From Polaromonas sp. SP1 (GTDB lineage: Bacteria > Pseudomonadota > Gammaproteobacteria > Burkholderiales > Burkholderiaceae_C): a stretch of 64,000 nucleotides of DNA. Each line of letters starts with the position of its first letter. Position 1 is the stretch's first letter. Where the stretch lies: the NCBI RefSeq assembly GCF_003711205.1, contig NZ_CP031013.1:2398501-2462500 (forward strand), given 5' to 3'. Below the pieces are notes generated by a model, which saw only the letters and a list, made by a program, of their open reading frames with translations, was not told the origin of the DNA and searched no databases. The translations under genes were made by a program, and so were the position numbers. Positions 8,531-17,486 of this stretch are shown here, piece by piece.

Positions 8531-11349
8531 TACGCGTATTTCCGGTCTTCGCCCGTGCCGAACAGGTTGCTGGTGCAGCGGCCGCAAATCGTCGGGTGGG
8601 CCGGGTCGTGGCCCACGTCGGCGCGGTAGTGCCAGCAGCGTTCGCATTTTGTGTCAGAACTGGCTGTAACCCGCGTTGCGCTTGCACTTGAAGCTATTAA
8701 ATCAATAGCGGACGTGATGAAGACGAACTTCAGGTCTTCGCCCAGAGAGGCCAGCAGCGCGTGGTCTTCGGCCGCCACTTCCAGCGCCACGTTGGCCTGC
8801 AGCGACGAGCCCACCTTGCCGTCGGCGCGCAGGGCTTCGATGTCCTTGTTCACCGCATCGCGCACTTCGCGGATGCGCGACCATTTGGCCAGCAGCGCCG
8901 CGTTGGGCGCGGGAAAGTCCGAGTAGGTTTCCATGAAGATCGATTCAGACGAGCCGAACACCTTCCAGGCCTCTTCCGCCGTGAAGCTGAGGAAAGGCGC
9001 CATCCAGCGCAGCATCGCGTGCGTGATCTGCCAGAGCGCGGTCTGCGCGCTGCGGCGGGCCAGCGATTTGGGGCCGGTGGTGTAGAGCCGGTCTTTCAGG
9101 ATGTCGAGGTAGAAGGAACCCAGGTCCTCGCTGCAATAGATCTGCAGTTTGGAGACCACCGGGTGGAACTCATACACCTCGTAGTGCGCCAGGATGTCGG
9201 CCTGCAGCTGCGACGCGCGGCTCAGCGCGTAGCGGTCGATTTCCAGCATCTGGTCGAACGGCACGGCGTCCTTGGCCGGGTCGAAGTCGCTGACGTTGGC
9301 CATCAGGAAGCGCAGCGTGTTGCGGATGCGGCGGTAGGCGTCGACCACCCGGGCCAGGATCTTGTCGTCGATGCCCAGGTCGCCCGAATAGTCGGTCGAG
9401 GCACACCAGAGGCGGATGATTTCCGCGCCCAGCTTGTCGCTGACTTCTTGCGGCACCACCACATTGCCTTCGCTCTTGCTCATCTTGCGGCCCTTGCCGT
9501 CCACGGTAAAGCCGTGCGTCAGCAGGCCCTTGTAGGGCGCATGGTCGTACATCGCGCAGGCGGTGAGCAGCGACGAGTGGAACCAGCCGCGATGCTGGTC
9601 ATGGCCTTCCAGGTACAAATCGGCCGGCCAGGTCGATTGCGCGGCGTGGCTGTGGCGCAGCACGTGGTCGTGCGTGGTGCCGGAGTCAAACCAGACGTCG
9701 AGGATGTCGGTGCTCTTGATGTAGTCCGGCGCATCGGCGCCGATGATGGATTCGGCCGTGGCCTTGCTCCAGGCCTCGATGCCGCCGGCTTCGACCATGG
9801 TTGCGGCCTGCTCCATGATTTCCATCGTGCGCGGGTGCAGCTCGCCCGTGGCGGTGTGGATGAAGAAGGGCAGGGGCACGCCCCAGTTGCGCTGGCGGCT
9901 GATGCACCAGTCGGGCCGGCCGGCGATCATGTCGCGCAGGCGGGCCTTGCCGTTTTCGGGGTAGAAGCTGGTTTCCTCGATGGCGGCCAGGGCCAGCTTG
10001 CGCAGGGTTTGCGGCGCCTTGTCTTTGGTGAAAACGCCTTCGCCCTCGTCCATGCGCACAAACCACTGGGCTGCCGCGCGGTAGATCACCGGCGTCTTGT
10101 GGCGCCAGCAGTGCGGGTAGCTGTGCAGGATGTCTTGCGTGGCAAAGAGGCGGCCGTGCTCGCGCAGCTTGTCGATGACCAGCGGCGCGGCCTTCCAGAT
10201 ATTGAGCCCGCCGAACAGCGGCAGCTCATCCACATAACGGCCGTTGCCCTGCACCGGGTTGAGGATGTCGTCATAGGCAATGCCGTTGGCCACGCAGGAG
10301 TTGAAATCCTCTACGCCGTAAGCGGGCGACGAGTGCACGATACCCGTGCCGTCGTCGGCTGTGGCGTAGTCGGCCAGGAACACCGGGCTGAAGCGGCGGT
10401 AGCCAGGGTCCACGTCGTAAAACGGATGCTCGAAGTTGATCTTCTCGAGGTTTGCACCCTTGGTGACGGCGATGACGCGTCCTTCCAGCTGGAAACGCTC
10501 AAGGCATTTTTCGACCAGCACCGAGGCCAGCACCAGCAAGCCGCGCTCGGTGTCCACCAGCGAATACTCGAGTTCGGGGTTCAGGTTCAGCGCCTGGTTG
10601 GCGGGGATGGTCCATGCCGTCGTCGTCCAGATGACGGCAAAGGCGTCCTTCTGCAGCGCAGCCTGGCCGAAAGCCAGCGCCAGCTTTTGCGGCTCGGCGC
10701 ATTTGAAGCCGACGTCCAGCGTCTGCGATTTTTTGTCGGCATATTCGATCTCGAACTCGGCCAGCGACGAGCCGCAGTCAAAACACCAGTACACCGGCTT
10801 CAGGCCGCGGTAGACAAAGCCGCGCTCCATGATGCGTTTGAGCGCGCGGATTTCATTGGCTTCGTTGGCGAAATCCATCGTGCGGTAGGGGTTGTCCCAT
10901 TCGCCGAGCACGCCCAGGCGCTTGAAGTCGGCCATCTGGCCGGCGATCTGCTCGGTGGCAAAAGCGCGGCTCTTGGCCTGCACTTCGTCGCGTGGCAGGT
11001 TGCGGCCGTGCAGTTTTTCGATGGCGTTTTCGATCGGCAGGCCGTGGCAGTCCCAGCCGGGCACGTAGATTGCGTCCAGGCCCTTGAGCTGGCGCGCCTT
11101 GACGATCATGTCTTTGAGGACCTTGTTGACGGCGTGGCCGATGTGGATCTTGCCGTTGGCATAAGGCGGGCCGTCGTGCAACACGAACTTCGGCTTGCCG
11201 GCGCGCACGTCGCGCAGCTTTTTGTAGATGCCTTTTTCGTCCCACTCTTTGGTCCAGCCGGCTTCGCGCTTGGGCAGGTCGCCGCGCATGGGGAAGGGCG
11301 TGTCGGGCAGGTTGAGGGTGCTGCGGTAATCGGTTTTGGTTTCGGACAT
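8530..11349 (-). CDS. ileS: Isoleucyl-tRNA synthetase
   Basis: A 939-residue class I aminoacyl-tRNA synthetase that charges tRNA-Ile in the cytosol. HIGH is at residues 69-72 ([15 protein letters not shown]) and KMSKS at 622-626. The editing CP1 domain lies between them. The C-terminal zinc ribbon has four cysteines at 902, 905, 922 and 925 (CERCW and CGRC). Length matches bacterial IleS. Just before the zinc ribbon, about residues 881-897 are encoded by a dispersed repeat copy, in a stretch where orthologues vary. It is the middle gene of the ribF-ileS-lspA operon, 131 bp downstream of ribF. Confidence 0.97.
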   Translation of the reverse strand: MSETKTDYRSTLNLPDTPFPMRGDLPKREAGWTKEWDEKGIYKKLRDVRAGKPKFVLHDGPPYANGKIHIGHAVNKVLKDMIVKARQLKGLDAIYVPGWDCHGLPIENAIEKLHGRNLPRDEVQAKSRAFATEQIAGQMADFKRLGVLGEWDNPYRTMDFANEANEIRALKRIMERGFVYRGLKPVYWCFDCGSSLAEFEIEYADKKSQTLDVGFKCAEPQKLALAFGQAALQKDAFAVIWTTTAWTIPANQALNLNPELEYSLVDTERGLLVLASVLVEKCLERFQLEGRVIAVTKGANLEKINFEHPFYDVDPGYRRFSPVFLADYATADDGTGIVHSSPAYGVEDFNSCVANGIAYDDILNPVQGNGRYVDELPLFGGLNIWKAAPLVIDKLREHGRLFATQDILHSYPHCWRHKTPVIYRAAAQWFVRMDEGEGVFTKDKAPQTLRKLALAAIEETSFYPENGKARLRDMIAGRPDWCISRQRNWGVPLPFFIHTATGELHPRTMEIMEQAATMVEAGGIEAWSKATAESIIGADAPDYIKSTDILDVWFDSGTTHDHVLRHSHAAQSTWPADLYLEGHDQHRGWFHSSLLTACAMYDHAPYKGLLTHGFTVDGKGRKMSKSEGNVVVPQEVSDKLGAEIIRLWCASTDYSGDLGIDDKILARVVDAYRRIRNTLRFLMANVSDFDPAKDAVPFDQMLEIDRYALSRASQLQADILAHYEVYEFHPVVSKLQIYCSEDLGSFYLDILKDRLYTTGPKSLARRSAQTALWQITHAMLRWMAPFLSFTAEEAWKVFGSSESIFMETYSDFPAPNAALLAKWSRIREVRDAVNKDIEALRADGKVGSSLQANVALEVAAEDHALLASLGEDLKFVFITSAIDLIASSASATRVTASSDTKCERCWHYRADVGHDPAHPTICGRCTSNLFGTGEDRKYA
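8660..8709 (-). repeat. Dispersed GCTAT/ATAGC repeat, copy in ileS
   Basis: On the minus strand a perfect palindrome GCTATT-GATTT-AATAGC is followed by AGTGCAAGCGCAACGCGGGT and a TACAGCC core. It is in frame within ileS and encodes a Ser/Ala/Thr-rich stretch directly ahead of the zinc ribbon. Confidence 0.65.
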
Positions 11350-11480
11350 GGGATGCTCTTGGAATGCTTTTGGAATGCTTTGTGAGGGCAGCCTGAAGAG
11401 GCCGGCCCGCCGGAAATACGGTGGGGATAAAGCCGCTCGCCGGGCGGAAGGCAGGGCGAGCGCAGAGGCGACGAGATCGT

Positions 11481-12491
11481 CTAAATTCGGTCGCGCGTGG
11501 TCTGGCGGCTGGTTTCCGTGTGCATGGAGGCAAAAAACGCCCGCGCCTCGTCGCAGTCCTTGGCGATGCCTGCTTTCAGGCTGTCCAGGCTGTCGTACTT
11601 CAGTTCGTCGTGCAGTTTATGAAGCAGTTCCACGCGGATGATTTTACCGTATGCCCCCTCGGGCCCAAGGCTGGCGGGCCATTCGAGGCAATGGGTCTCC
11701 AGCAGCACCCGCCCGCCATTGACGTCGGCCGGGTCCAGCGAGGGCCGGATGCCCAGGTTGGCCACGCCGGGAAGGGGCTGGCCGGCCAGGCCGTGCACCT
11801 GCACTGCAAAAATCCCGCTGGCGGCCGGTTTCCAGTGCGAAAACCGCAAATTGAGGGTGCGAAAGCCCAGGTCGCGCCCCAGTTTGCGGCCGTGCACCAC
11901 ATGCCCGGAGATGCTGTAAGGCCGCCCGAGCAGGGCGGCTACCCGGTCCATCCGGCCTTCGGCCAGCGCCTCCCGCACGGCGGAGCTGGACACCCGAAGC
12001 CCGCGCACTTCGTAACTGTTCATGCGGGCGACATCAAAACCCAGGCGGTCGCCGGCGGCGTCCAGCATGGCATAGTCGCCCGCGCGCTTGGCGCCAAAAC
12101 GGAAATCGTCGCCCACCAGCACGTATTGCACGCCCAGGCCTTTGATCAGTACATCTTCGATAAACGCTTCGGCGGGCTGTGAGGCCAGCGCGGCGTTGAA
12201 GGGCAGCACCACACACTGGTCGATGCCGCAGCGCGCCAGCTCGGTGAGCTTGTCGCGCAGCGTGGCGATGCGGGCGGGGGCCAGTTCGGGTTTGTGGGCC
12301 ACACCGGCAAAGTAGTCGCGCGGATGGGGCTCAAAACTCATCACGCAACTGGGCACGCCGCGGTGCTGGGCTTCGTTCTTCAGCAGGGCCAGCATGGCCT
12401 GGTGGCCGCGGTGCACACCGTCGAAGTTGCCGATGGTCAGGGCGCAGTGCGCCGCCAGCTGGGGATGGTGGTAGCCGCGGAAAATTTTCAT
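11481..12491 (-). CDS. ribF: Bifunctional riboflavin kinase / FAD synthetase
   Basis: A 336-residue cytosolic enzyme that phosphorylates riboflavin to FMN and adenylylates FMN to FAD. The N-terminal FAD synthetase domain has the nucleotidyl-transferase motif [10 protein letters not shown] (21-30), then [17 protein letters not shown] and a [10 protein letters not shown] motif. The C-terminal flavokinase domain begins [18 protein letters not shown] and has the metal/ATP motif TLNLRF. Length is slightly above the typical 310-320. It is the first gene of the ribF-ileS-lspA operon. The 131-bp gap to ileS holds nothing I recognise. Confidence 0.95.
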   Translation of the reverse strand: MKIFRGYHHPQLAAHCALTIGNFDGVHRGHQAMLALLKNEAQHRGVPSCVMSFEPHPRDYFAGVAHKPELAPARIATLRDKLTELARCGIDQCVVLPFNAALASQPAEAFIEDVLIKGLGVQYVLVGDDFRFGAKRAGDYAMLDAAGDRLGFDVARMNSYEVRGLRVSSSAVREALAEGRMDRVAALLGRPYSISGHVVHGRKLGRDLGFRTLNLRFSHWKPAASGIFAVQVHGLAGQPLPGVANLGIRPSLDPADVNGGRVLLETHCLEWPASLGPEGAYGKIIRVELLHKLHDELKYDSLDSLKAGIAKDCDEARAFFASMHTETSRQTTRDRI

Positions 12492-12582
12492 GGGGCAATT
12501 ATCGTTTTTGTAGCGCCCGGGCCCGGTCGGCTGGGGCCTGAACGTGGTTAATGCGGGATTTGGGCCGCTTTGTCATCATTTC

Positions 12583-12602
12583 ACTGTATATTGATACACA
12601 GT
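12583..12602. promoter_or_regulatory. 20-bp imperfect palindrome upstream of HNH gene
   Basis: The sequence ACTGTATATTGATACACAGT is symmetric at 16 of 20 positions (ACTGT-n-TAT-nn-ATA-n-ACAGT). It lies 63 bases before the HNH gene start, in the divergent gap from ribF. It resembles a LexA box, but the CTGT to ACAG spacing is 10 rather than 8, so a different regulator is possible. The regulator is unknown. Confidence 0.35.
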
Positions 12603-12664
12603 CAGCCCACCCAGTCAGCCGAACGCTGCGTTTCACGCGGCATCCACCATGATGGAGGTTCGTT

Positions 12665-13222
12665 TTGAAGGTCTTGAAGCTCTCAGCCCAGGGATTGCCG
12701 CAATCCTGGATCAGCCTTGAACAAGCCGTGTTGCACTACGCGGCCGACGAGGTTCGCTGGGAGATGGGCGCTCGGGTTGTCACCTTCCATGGCGGCCACA
12801 ACGCCATCACCGGTGAGCAGTCGATCATCACGGTCAACAGCATCATCGGCACCAAGGGCGTGCCCAACATCAACCCGTTTGACCTGAAACCAGGCCTGAC
12901 CAACGGCAAGCTGTTCGCCCGCGACCGCAATGTGTGCGCCTACTGCGGCGGGCACTTCCATGAAGAAGACCTGACGCGCGAGCACATCATCCCGTTTGCC
13001 CAAAAAGGCATAGACACCTGGATGAACGTGGTGACCGCCTGCCGCGCCTGCAACCACCGCAAAAGCAGCCGCACGCCCGAACAGGCCCACATGCCGCTGC
13101 TCTACACCCCTTATGTGCCCAGCCTCTGGGAAGACTTCATCCTGCGCAACCGCCGCATCCTGGCGGACCAGATGGAGTTCTTGATGGCGCATATCCCGAA
13201 AACGTCACGCCTGCACGGGTGA
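12665..13222 (+). CDS. HNH endonuclease domain protein
   Basis: A 185-residue protein with a C-terminal HNH nuclease domain. Zinc-type cysteines are at 91 and 94 (CAYCGG) and at 126 and 129 (CRACNHRK). The catalytic block is REHIIP with His107, and Asn121 lies in DTWMNVV. This compact pattern fits the HNH_5 class found as single-copy chromosomal genes in betaproteobacteria; its DNA target and role are unknown. The start is a TTG at 12665, chosen because GGAGG lies at 12654-12658 and no in-frame ATG is near. It is divergent from ribF, convergent with the acyl-CoA dehydrogenase gene, and has a 20-bp palindrome upstream. Confidence 0.88.
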   Translation: MKVLKLSAQGLPQSWISLEQAVLHYAADEVRWEMGARVVTFHGGHNAITGEQSIITVNSIIGTKGVPNINPFDLKPGLTNGKLFARDRNVCAYCGGHFHEEDLTREHIIPFAQKGIDTWMNVVTACRACNHRKSSRTPEQAHMPLLYTPYVPSLWEDFILRNRRILADQMEFLMAHIPKTSRLHG

Positions 13223-13237
13223 CGTTTCGGTAACGGT

Positions 13238-14353
13238 TCAGGCAAAGACGCCAGCGGTCTCCTGCATCCGCTCCGACACCTCGCCCAGGTGGTGCAGCGT
13301 ATCGCCAAACGTCATTTCCAGCTGCGTCAGCTTCTTGAAGTAGTGGCTCACGATGTATTCATCCGTCACGCCGATGCCGCCGTGCAGCTGCACCGCCTGC
13401 TGGCCCACAAAGCGCATGGACACCCCCAGCTGGTACTTGGCGCGCGCCAGCGCACGGGTGCGCTCGTCGGCCGGGGCGTTGAGCTTGAGTGAGGCGTAGT
13501 AGCTCATCGAGCGCGCCAGCTCCAGCTGCATCTTCATGTCGGCCACGCGGTGGCGCAGCGCCTGGAAGCTGCTGATGGCCACGCCGAACTGCTTGCGGGT
13601 GTTCATGTACTCGACGGTGATGGCCAGCGTCTTGTCCATCACGCCCACGGCTTCGGCGCAGGCGGCGGCGATGCCGATGTCGACGGCGTGCGCCAGGGCC
13701 GTCAGGCCGTCCAGCGTGATCAATGCGGCCGGTGCGTCTTTCAGCGTCACTTCCGCGGCGCGGCCGCCGTCTTGTGTGCCGTAGCCGCGGGTCGTCACGC
13801 CGGCTGCCGTGCGCTCAACGAGGAAGAGCGCCAGCTTGCCGTTGGCCATGGCCGGCACGATGAAGGCGTCCGCCTGGTCACCCGCCGGCACTATGCTTTT
13901 TGTAGCAGTCAGTGCATATGCACCCTGGGCTGCAGCCGCTTTTGCTTCACATTTTTCAAAGTCGTAACGGGCGGCGCGTTCCTGGTAAGCCAACACCACC
14001 AGCGCTTCACCCGCGGCGATTTTCGGCAGCCAGGCGGACTTGACGGCCTCCGGTGCGTAGCCGGACAGCACGGCGCCGGCAATCAGCGTTTGCGCAAAAG
14101 GTTCCAGCACAATGCCGCGCCCCAGCTCTTCCATCACGACCATGCCCTCTACCGGGCCCATGCCCAGGCCGCCGTCGGCTTCGGGGATGTAGAGGCCGGT
14201 CAGGCCCAGTTCGGCGATCTGGCCATAGGCCTCGCGCGAGAAGCCGCCCGCCTTGGCGATGCCGCGGCGGCGTTCAAAGTCGTAGCCCTTGTCGACCCAT
14301 TTGCGCACGGCGTCGCGCAGTTGTTCCTGGTCGTCGGTGAAATCGAAATCCAT
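13238..14353 (-). CDS. pimD: Acyl-CoA dehydrogenase, pimeloyl-CoA dehydrogenase small-subunit type
   Basis: A 371-residue FAD-dependent acyl-CoA dehydrogenase that introduces the alpha,beta double bond in an acyl-CoA. The sequence (MDFDFTDDQEQLRDAVRKWV, then EADGGLGMGPVEGMVVMEEL, and C-terminal QQAVQLHGGIGVTDEY) is closest in character to the small subunit of pimeloyl-CoA dehydrogenase. It sits 21 bp downstream of the large-subunit gene, so the two probably form a heteromer acting on dicarboxylyl-CoAs; substrate is inferred from family only. Residues about 136-155, an Ala/Thr-rich stretch, are encoded by a dispersed repeat copy. No ligase or thiolase gene is adjacent. Confidence 0.85.
   Translation of the reverse strand: MDFDFTDDQEQLRDAVRKWVDKGYDFERRRGIAKAGGFSREAYGQIAELGLTGLYIPEADGGLGMGPVEGMVVMEELGRGIVLEPFAQTLIAGAVLSGYAPEAVKSAWLPKIAAGEALVVLAYQERAARYDFEKCEAKAAAAQGAYALTATKSIVPAGDQADAFIVPAMANGKLALFLVERTAAGVTTRGYGTQDGGRAAEVTLKDAPAALITLDGLTALAHAVDIGIAAACAEAVGVMDKTLAITVEYMNTRKQFGVAISSFQALRHRVADMKMQLELARSMSYYASLKLNAPADERTRALARAKYQLGVSMRFVGQQAVQLHGGIGVTDEYIVSHYFKKLTQLEMTFGDTLHHLGEVSERMQETAGVFA
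13890..13948 (+). repeat. Dispersed GCTAT/ATAGC repeat, copy in acyl-CoA dehydrogenase gene
   Basis: The plus strand reads ACTAT then a TGTAGCAGTCAGTGCATATG segment, CCCT, and the core GGGCTGCAGCC with a CTTTTGCTT tail. It matches the copies in lolA and at 24379. It lies antisense to the gene and stays in frame. Confidence 0.6.
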
Positions 14354-14374
14354 GATGCTTTCCTTTAAACCGGT

Positions 14375-15556
14375 TTAACCGAGAACGACTTGCGAGACGA
14401 TGTTGCGTTGCACCTCGTTGGAGCCGCCGTAAATCGTGGTCTTGCGCATGTTGAAGTAAGTGGAGGCTAGCGGTGCATCGCCGGGCAGGCCGCCGGGGAA
14501 GTCGCCCTGCCAGCCGGCTTCCATGGCTTCTTCGATAAAGGGCAGGCTGAAGGGGCCGGCGGCCAGCATCATCAGCTCGCTGTAGCGCTGCTGGATCTCG
14601 CTGCCGCGAATCTTGAGCAGGCCCGCGATGTCCAGCGAGTTCTTGCCTGATTTCTCGGCCGACAGCACGCGAAGCACCAGCATTTCCAGCGCCACGACGT
14701 CGACTTCGAGCTTGGCGATTTCGTCGCGAAAGCGTTGGTCGTCGTACACGCCTTCAGCCTTGGCGATGCGCTTGAGGCGCTCGAGCTCGCGCTTGGCGCG
14801 GTTCACGTCGGCAATATTGGTGCGCTCGTGGCTCAACAGGTGCTTGGCGTAGGTCCAGCCCTTGTTCTCTTCACCGATCAGGTTTTCGGCCGGCACTTCG
14901 ACGTTGTCGAACCAGACCTCGTTGACCTCGGCCTCGCCGTCGAGCAGCACGATGGGGCGCACCGTCACGCCGGGCGACTTCATGTCGATCAGCAAAAACG
15001 AAATGCCGGTTTGCGGTTTGCCTTCGGTGCTGGTGCGCACCAGGCAGAAAATCCATTCGCCGTACTGGCCCAGCGTGGTCCAGGTTTTCTGGCCGTTGAC
15101 GATGTATTTGTCGCCCTGGCGTTCAGCCCGGCATTTGACGGACGCGAGGTCAGAGCCCGAACCCGGTTCGCTGTAGCCCTGGCTCCACCAGACTTCGCCG
15201 CTGGCGATGCCGGGCAAAAAGCGCTTTTGCTGCTCGGGGCTGCCAAAGGCCATGATCACGGGCGCCACCATCACCGGGCCGAAGGGCACGACGCGCGGCG
15301 CGCCGGCCAGCGCGCATTCTTCTTCAAACAAATGCTTTTGCACGGCGTTCCAGCCCGGGCCGCCGAATTCCTTGGGCCAGCCGTGGCCCAGCCAGCCTTT
15401 TTTGCCGAGGATCTTGGCCCAGCGCTGCATATCGTCACGCGTCAGCCGCAGGGCGTTGTGCACCTTGTGCGAGATGTCTTTGGGCAGGTTGGCGTGAACC
15501 CAGGCGCGTATCTCGTCGCGAAAAGCCTGTTCTTCAGGGGTGAAAGCTAAATCCAT
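14375..15556 (-). CDS. pimC: Acyl-CoA dehydrogenase, pimeloyl-CoA dehydrogenase large-subunit type
   Basis: A 393-residue acyl-CoA dehydrogenase. The FAD/substrate blocks are QGYSEPGSGSDLASVKCRAE and YIVNGQKTWTTLGQYGEWIF, and the C-terminus has YFNMRKTTIYGGSNEVQRNI, the usual family tail. It resembles the large subunit of pimeloyl-CoA dehydrogenase, with an N-terminus of DLAFTPEEQAFRDEIRAWV. It is the first gene of a two-gene operon with the small subunit. The 5' side faces repeat element B and then the divergent purN gene, so its promoter probably lies in 15557-15703. Confidence 0.87.
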   Translation of the reverse strand: MDLAFTPEEQAFRDEIRAWVHANLPKDISHKVHNALRLTRDDMQRWAKILGKKGWLGHGWPKEFGGPGWNAVQKHLFEEECALAGAPRVVPFGPVMVAPVIMAFGSPEQQKRFLPGIASGEVWWSQGYSEPGSGSDLASVKCRAERQGDKYIVNGQKTWTTLGQYGEWIFCLVRTSTEGKPQTGISFLLIDMKSPGVTVRPIVLLDGEAEVNEVWFDNVEVPAENLIGEENKGWTYAKHLLSHERTNIADVNRAKRELERLKRIAKAEGVYDDQRFRDEIAKLEVDVVALEMLVLRVLSAEKSGKNSLDIAGLLKIRGSEIQQRYSELMMLAAGPFSLPFIEEAMEAGWQGDFPGGLPGDAPLASTYFNMRKTTIYGGSNEVQRNIVSQVVLG

Positions 15557-16049
15557 GGCGGGTTTGTCTCCAGCGGTTGGCAGGGCCCAGGGCGGGTGGC
15601 CTGCAATGTTTTATTTTTAGCACGGTCGTTCGGAATTTTATGTCTCAGGTGGGACATTGGGGTGGGGACCGCCGCAGAAGCCCCGAGTGTCGGTGGCGTT
15701 AAGAACCTGCTCACGGTCTAAACGGGGCCGCGTTGGGGTGCAATCGGGATGAGTGGGCCGATCGGGAACGCCGCATGGACTAATGTCCATGCAAGGGCCC
15801 GGGTGGCTCAATCGCCCGACCGCCCAGCCGGCCGGCTGGGCGTCGTGCGGCTGCCCCAATGGGGATGCAAACGCGACCGCGTTTGCGTCACCCCAACCCG
15901 GAGGGCAAGTGCCTTCTCGGGCGGTCTGCGGCGTTGCGGCGCTAACCCATAGCGGTGCTATGGGCAGCGCGCCGCGCCTTGCACCCCATCCCGAGAAGGC
16001 GCTTGCGCGGCCCCGTTTAGGCCGTGAGCAGGTTCTAAACTAGAGGGCT
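15557..16049. other. Intergenic region between pimC and purN, mostly repeat element B
   Basis: This 493-bp divergent gap has about 146 bp of ordinary sequence next to the dehydrogenase gene, including an AT-richer stretch near 15608-15642 that could hold a promoter for the minus strand. The rest is element B. Only 15 bp separate the element from the purN ATG. Confidence 0.6.
15704..16034. mobile_element. MITE-like inverted-repeat element, copy B
   Basis: A 331-bp homologue of element A in the opposite orientation. The termini GAACCTGCTCACGGTCTAAA (15703) and its near-complement ending at 16035 match each other over about 30 bp with one mismatch. Internal hairpins include GCATGGAC/GTCCATGC (15773-15792) and CCCATAG/CTATGGG around 15950. 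Copy B has about 65 extra bases in the middle, including CAGCCGGCCGGCTGG. Flanks read TTAAG and CTAAA, so there is no clean target duplication. It ends 15 bp before purN and so replaces or carries that gene's upstream region. There is no transposase. Confidence 0.65.
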
Positions 16050-16646
16050 ATGCCAAGCGCGAATAAAAACATCGTCATCCTGATCTCGGGCAGCGGCTCC
16101 AACATGGCCGTGATCGCCCGGGCCGCCGACAAAGAAGACTGGCGCAGCCGCTGGGGCGTGCAGGTGGCGGCCGTCATCAGCAACAAGCCGGAGGCCGCGG
16201 GGCTGGCGCTGGCTAAAAGCCTGGGCATTGCCACCGCGGTGGTGCCGCACACCGCGTTTGACTCGCGCGAGGCCTTTGACGCCGCACTGATGGCGCAGAT
16301 CGACGTGCACACGCCGGCGCTGGTGGTGCTGGCGGGCTTTATGCGCATCCTGACGCCCGGCTTTGTGCAGCACTATGCGGGGCGGCTGATCAACATCCAT
16401 CCGTCGCTGCTGCCGGCTTTTACCGGCCTGAACACGCACCAGCGCGCCATCGACGCCCGCTGCACAGTGGCGGGTTGCACAGTGCACCAGGTGACGGCCG
16501 AGCTGGACCACGGCCCCACGCTGGCCCAGGCCGTGGTGCCGGTGCTGCCGGGCGACACGGCCCAGACGCTGGCCGCACGCGTACTCACGCAAGAGCATTT
16601 GATTTATCCGCAGGCCGTGCGCGCTTTCTTCGAACGCGCCGCCTGA
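16050..16646 (+). CDS. purN: Phosphoribosylglycinamide formyltransferase
   Basis: A 198-residue cytosolic enzyme that transfers a formyl group from 10-formyl-THF to GAR, the third step of purine synthesis. It begins with the phosphate-binding loop VILISGSGSNMAV. The catalytic block is LINIHPSLLPAFTGLNTHQR, with the Asn and His of the family. GCTVHQVTAELDHGP carries the catalytic Asp. The sequence is complete and of normal length. Repeat element B ends 15 bp upstream of the ATG, so the leader is largely element-derived; the ribosome site is a weak AGAGGG. A short C/G hairpin with a T-rich tail at 16656-16676 may be a terminator. Confidence 0.95.
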   Translation: MPSANKNIVILISGSGSNMAVIARAADKEDWRSRWGVQVAAVISNKPEAAGLALAKSLGIATAVVPHTAFDSREAFDAALMAQIDVHTPALVVLAGFMRILTPGFVQHYAGRLINIHPSLLPAFTGLNTHQRAIDARCTVAGCTVHQVTAELDHGPTLAQAVVPVLPGDTAQTLAARVLTQEHLIYPQAVRAFFERAA

Positions 16647-16655
16647 GGTTTTTTC

Positions 16656-16676
16656 CGCCCGTTCGTGGGCGTTTCT
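16656..16676 (+). terminator. Possible weak terminator after purN
   Basis: CGCCC (16656-16660) pairs with GGGCG (16667-16671) around GTTCGT, followed by TTTCTT. The five-pair stem and interrupted T-tract make this only a suggestion. Confidence 0.3.
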
Positions 16677-16856
16677 TCGCGCGTGCTTACGCTTTGTTGC
16701 CAGCAATGCGCATGCAAAAGTGTTGAGGCTGCATCTGTTTTGAATCCAGCGGGGCTGCACTGCCGTATTCATTACAGCCGCTTGAATCATCCTGATTTCG
16801 GCTCACGGCACGACTTCGTTCGGCCTTTTGCTTCAACACGTTTAAAGGAAATTCAC

Positions 16857-17411
16857 ATGCAGACAAAACACAAACTCGCGTCCATCGGCGTTGCCATCGC
16901 ACTGTCGTTCGCGGCCATTCCGTCTTTCGCACAAGTCATGGTGGGCGGTGCGCCCATGCTCGCCAGCAAGGACATCATCGACAACGCCGTCAACTCCAAG
17001 GACCACACCACGCTGGTCGCCGCCGTCAAGGCTGCCGGCCTGGTCGACACGCTCAAGGGCCCGGGCCCGTTCACCGTGTTCGCACCGACCAACGCCGCTT
17101 TCGCAGCGCTGCCTGCCGGCACGGTCGACACCCTGCTCAAGCCTGAAAACAAGGGCATGCTGACCGGCATCCTCACCTACCACGTGGTGGCCGGCAAGAT
17201 GGACGCCGCCGCACTGACCAAGGCGATATCCGATGGCAAGGGTTCTGCCTCGCTGAAAACAGTGGCCGGTGGCACGCTGACGGCAAAGGCCATGGGCGGC
17301 AAGGTCATGGTGACGGATGAAAAAGGCGGCTCGGCCACCGTGACCATCGCCGACGTCTACCAGTCCAACGGCGTGATCCACGTCGTCGACAAGGTGCTGT
17401 TGCCCAAGTAA
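16857..17411 (+). CDS. Secreted fasciclin (FAS1) domain protein
   Basis: A 184-residue protein with a Sec signal peptide ([20 protein letters not shown], cleavage after SFAQ or SFA near 24) and one FAS1 domain. The two FAS1 signature blocks are [16 protein letters not shown] and the terminal [12 protein letters not shown], with YHVVAGK between them. FAS1 domains mediate adhesion or bind small ligands; in bacteria the role is usually unknown. ATG 16857 follows AAAGGA and starts the signal peptide. A strong terminator lies just after it. It is a single-gene unit between purN and the convergent aceE. Confidence 0.92.
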   Translation: MQTKHKLASIGVAIALSFAAIPSFAQVMVGGAPMLASKDIIDNAVNSKDHTTLVAAVKAAGLVDTLKGPGPFTVFAPTNAAFAALPAGTVDTLLKPENKGMLTGILTYHVVAGKMDAAALTKAISDGKGSASLKTVAGGTLTAKAMGGKVMVTDEKGGSATVTIADVYQSNGVIHVVDKVLLPK

Positions 17412-17433
17412 ACAGCGACTGCTTCTTGCCAGG

Positions 17434-17467
17434 GCCCGTGCGTGGTTTGACCGCGCACGGGCTTTTT
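17434..17467 (+). terminator. Rho-independent terminator after fasciclin gene
   Basis: GCCCGTGCG (17434-17442) pairs perfectly with CGCACGGGC (17454-17462), followed by a T-tract (CTTTTTGG). It lies 23 bp after the fasciclin stop and ends about 20 bp before the convergent aceE stop. Confidence 0.85.
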
Positions 17468-17486
17468 GGCGTTTTCGCGTTCTTGC

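Noticed and set aside
8761..11385. An antisense open frame of about 870 codons across ileS
   Set aside because: It is a by-product of GC-rich codon usage; ileS on the other strand has every synthetase motif.
12583..12602. Calling the palindrome a LexA box outright
   Set aside because: The CTGT to ACAG spacing is 10 bases rather than 8, so it is reported only as a palindrome of unknown regulator.
12665..13222. The HNH gene as a homing endonuclease or part of a restriction system
   Set aside because: There is no intron, intein or methyltransferase nearby, and it sits as a stand-alone chromosomal gene between ribF and a dehydrogenase operon.
15638..15859. A short minus-strand frame in element B
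   Set aside because: It is repeat sequence with no ribosome site or recognised domain.
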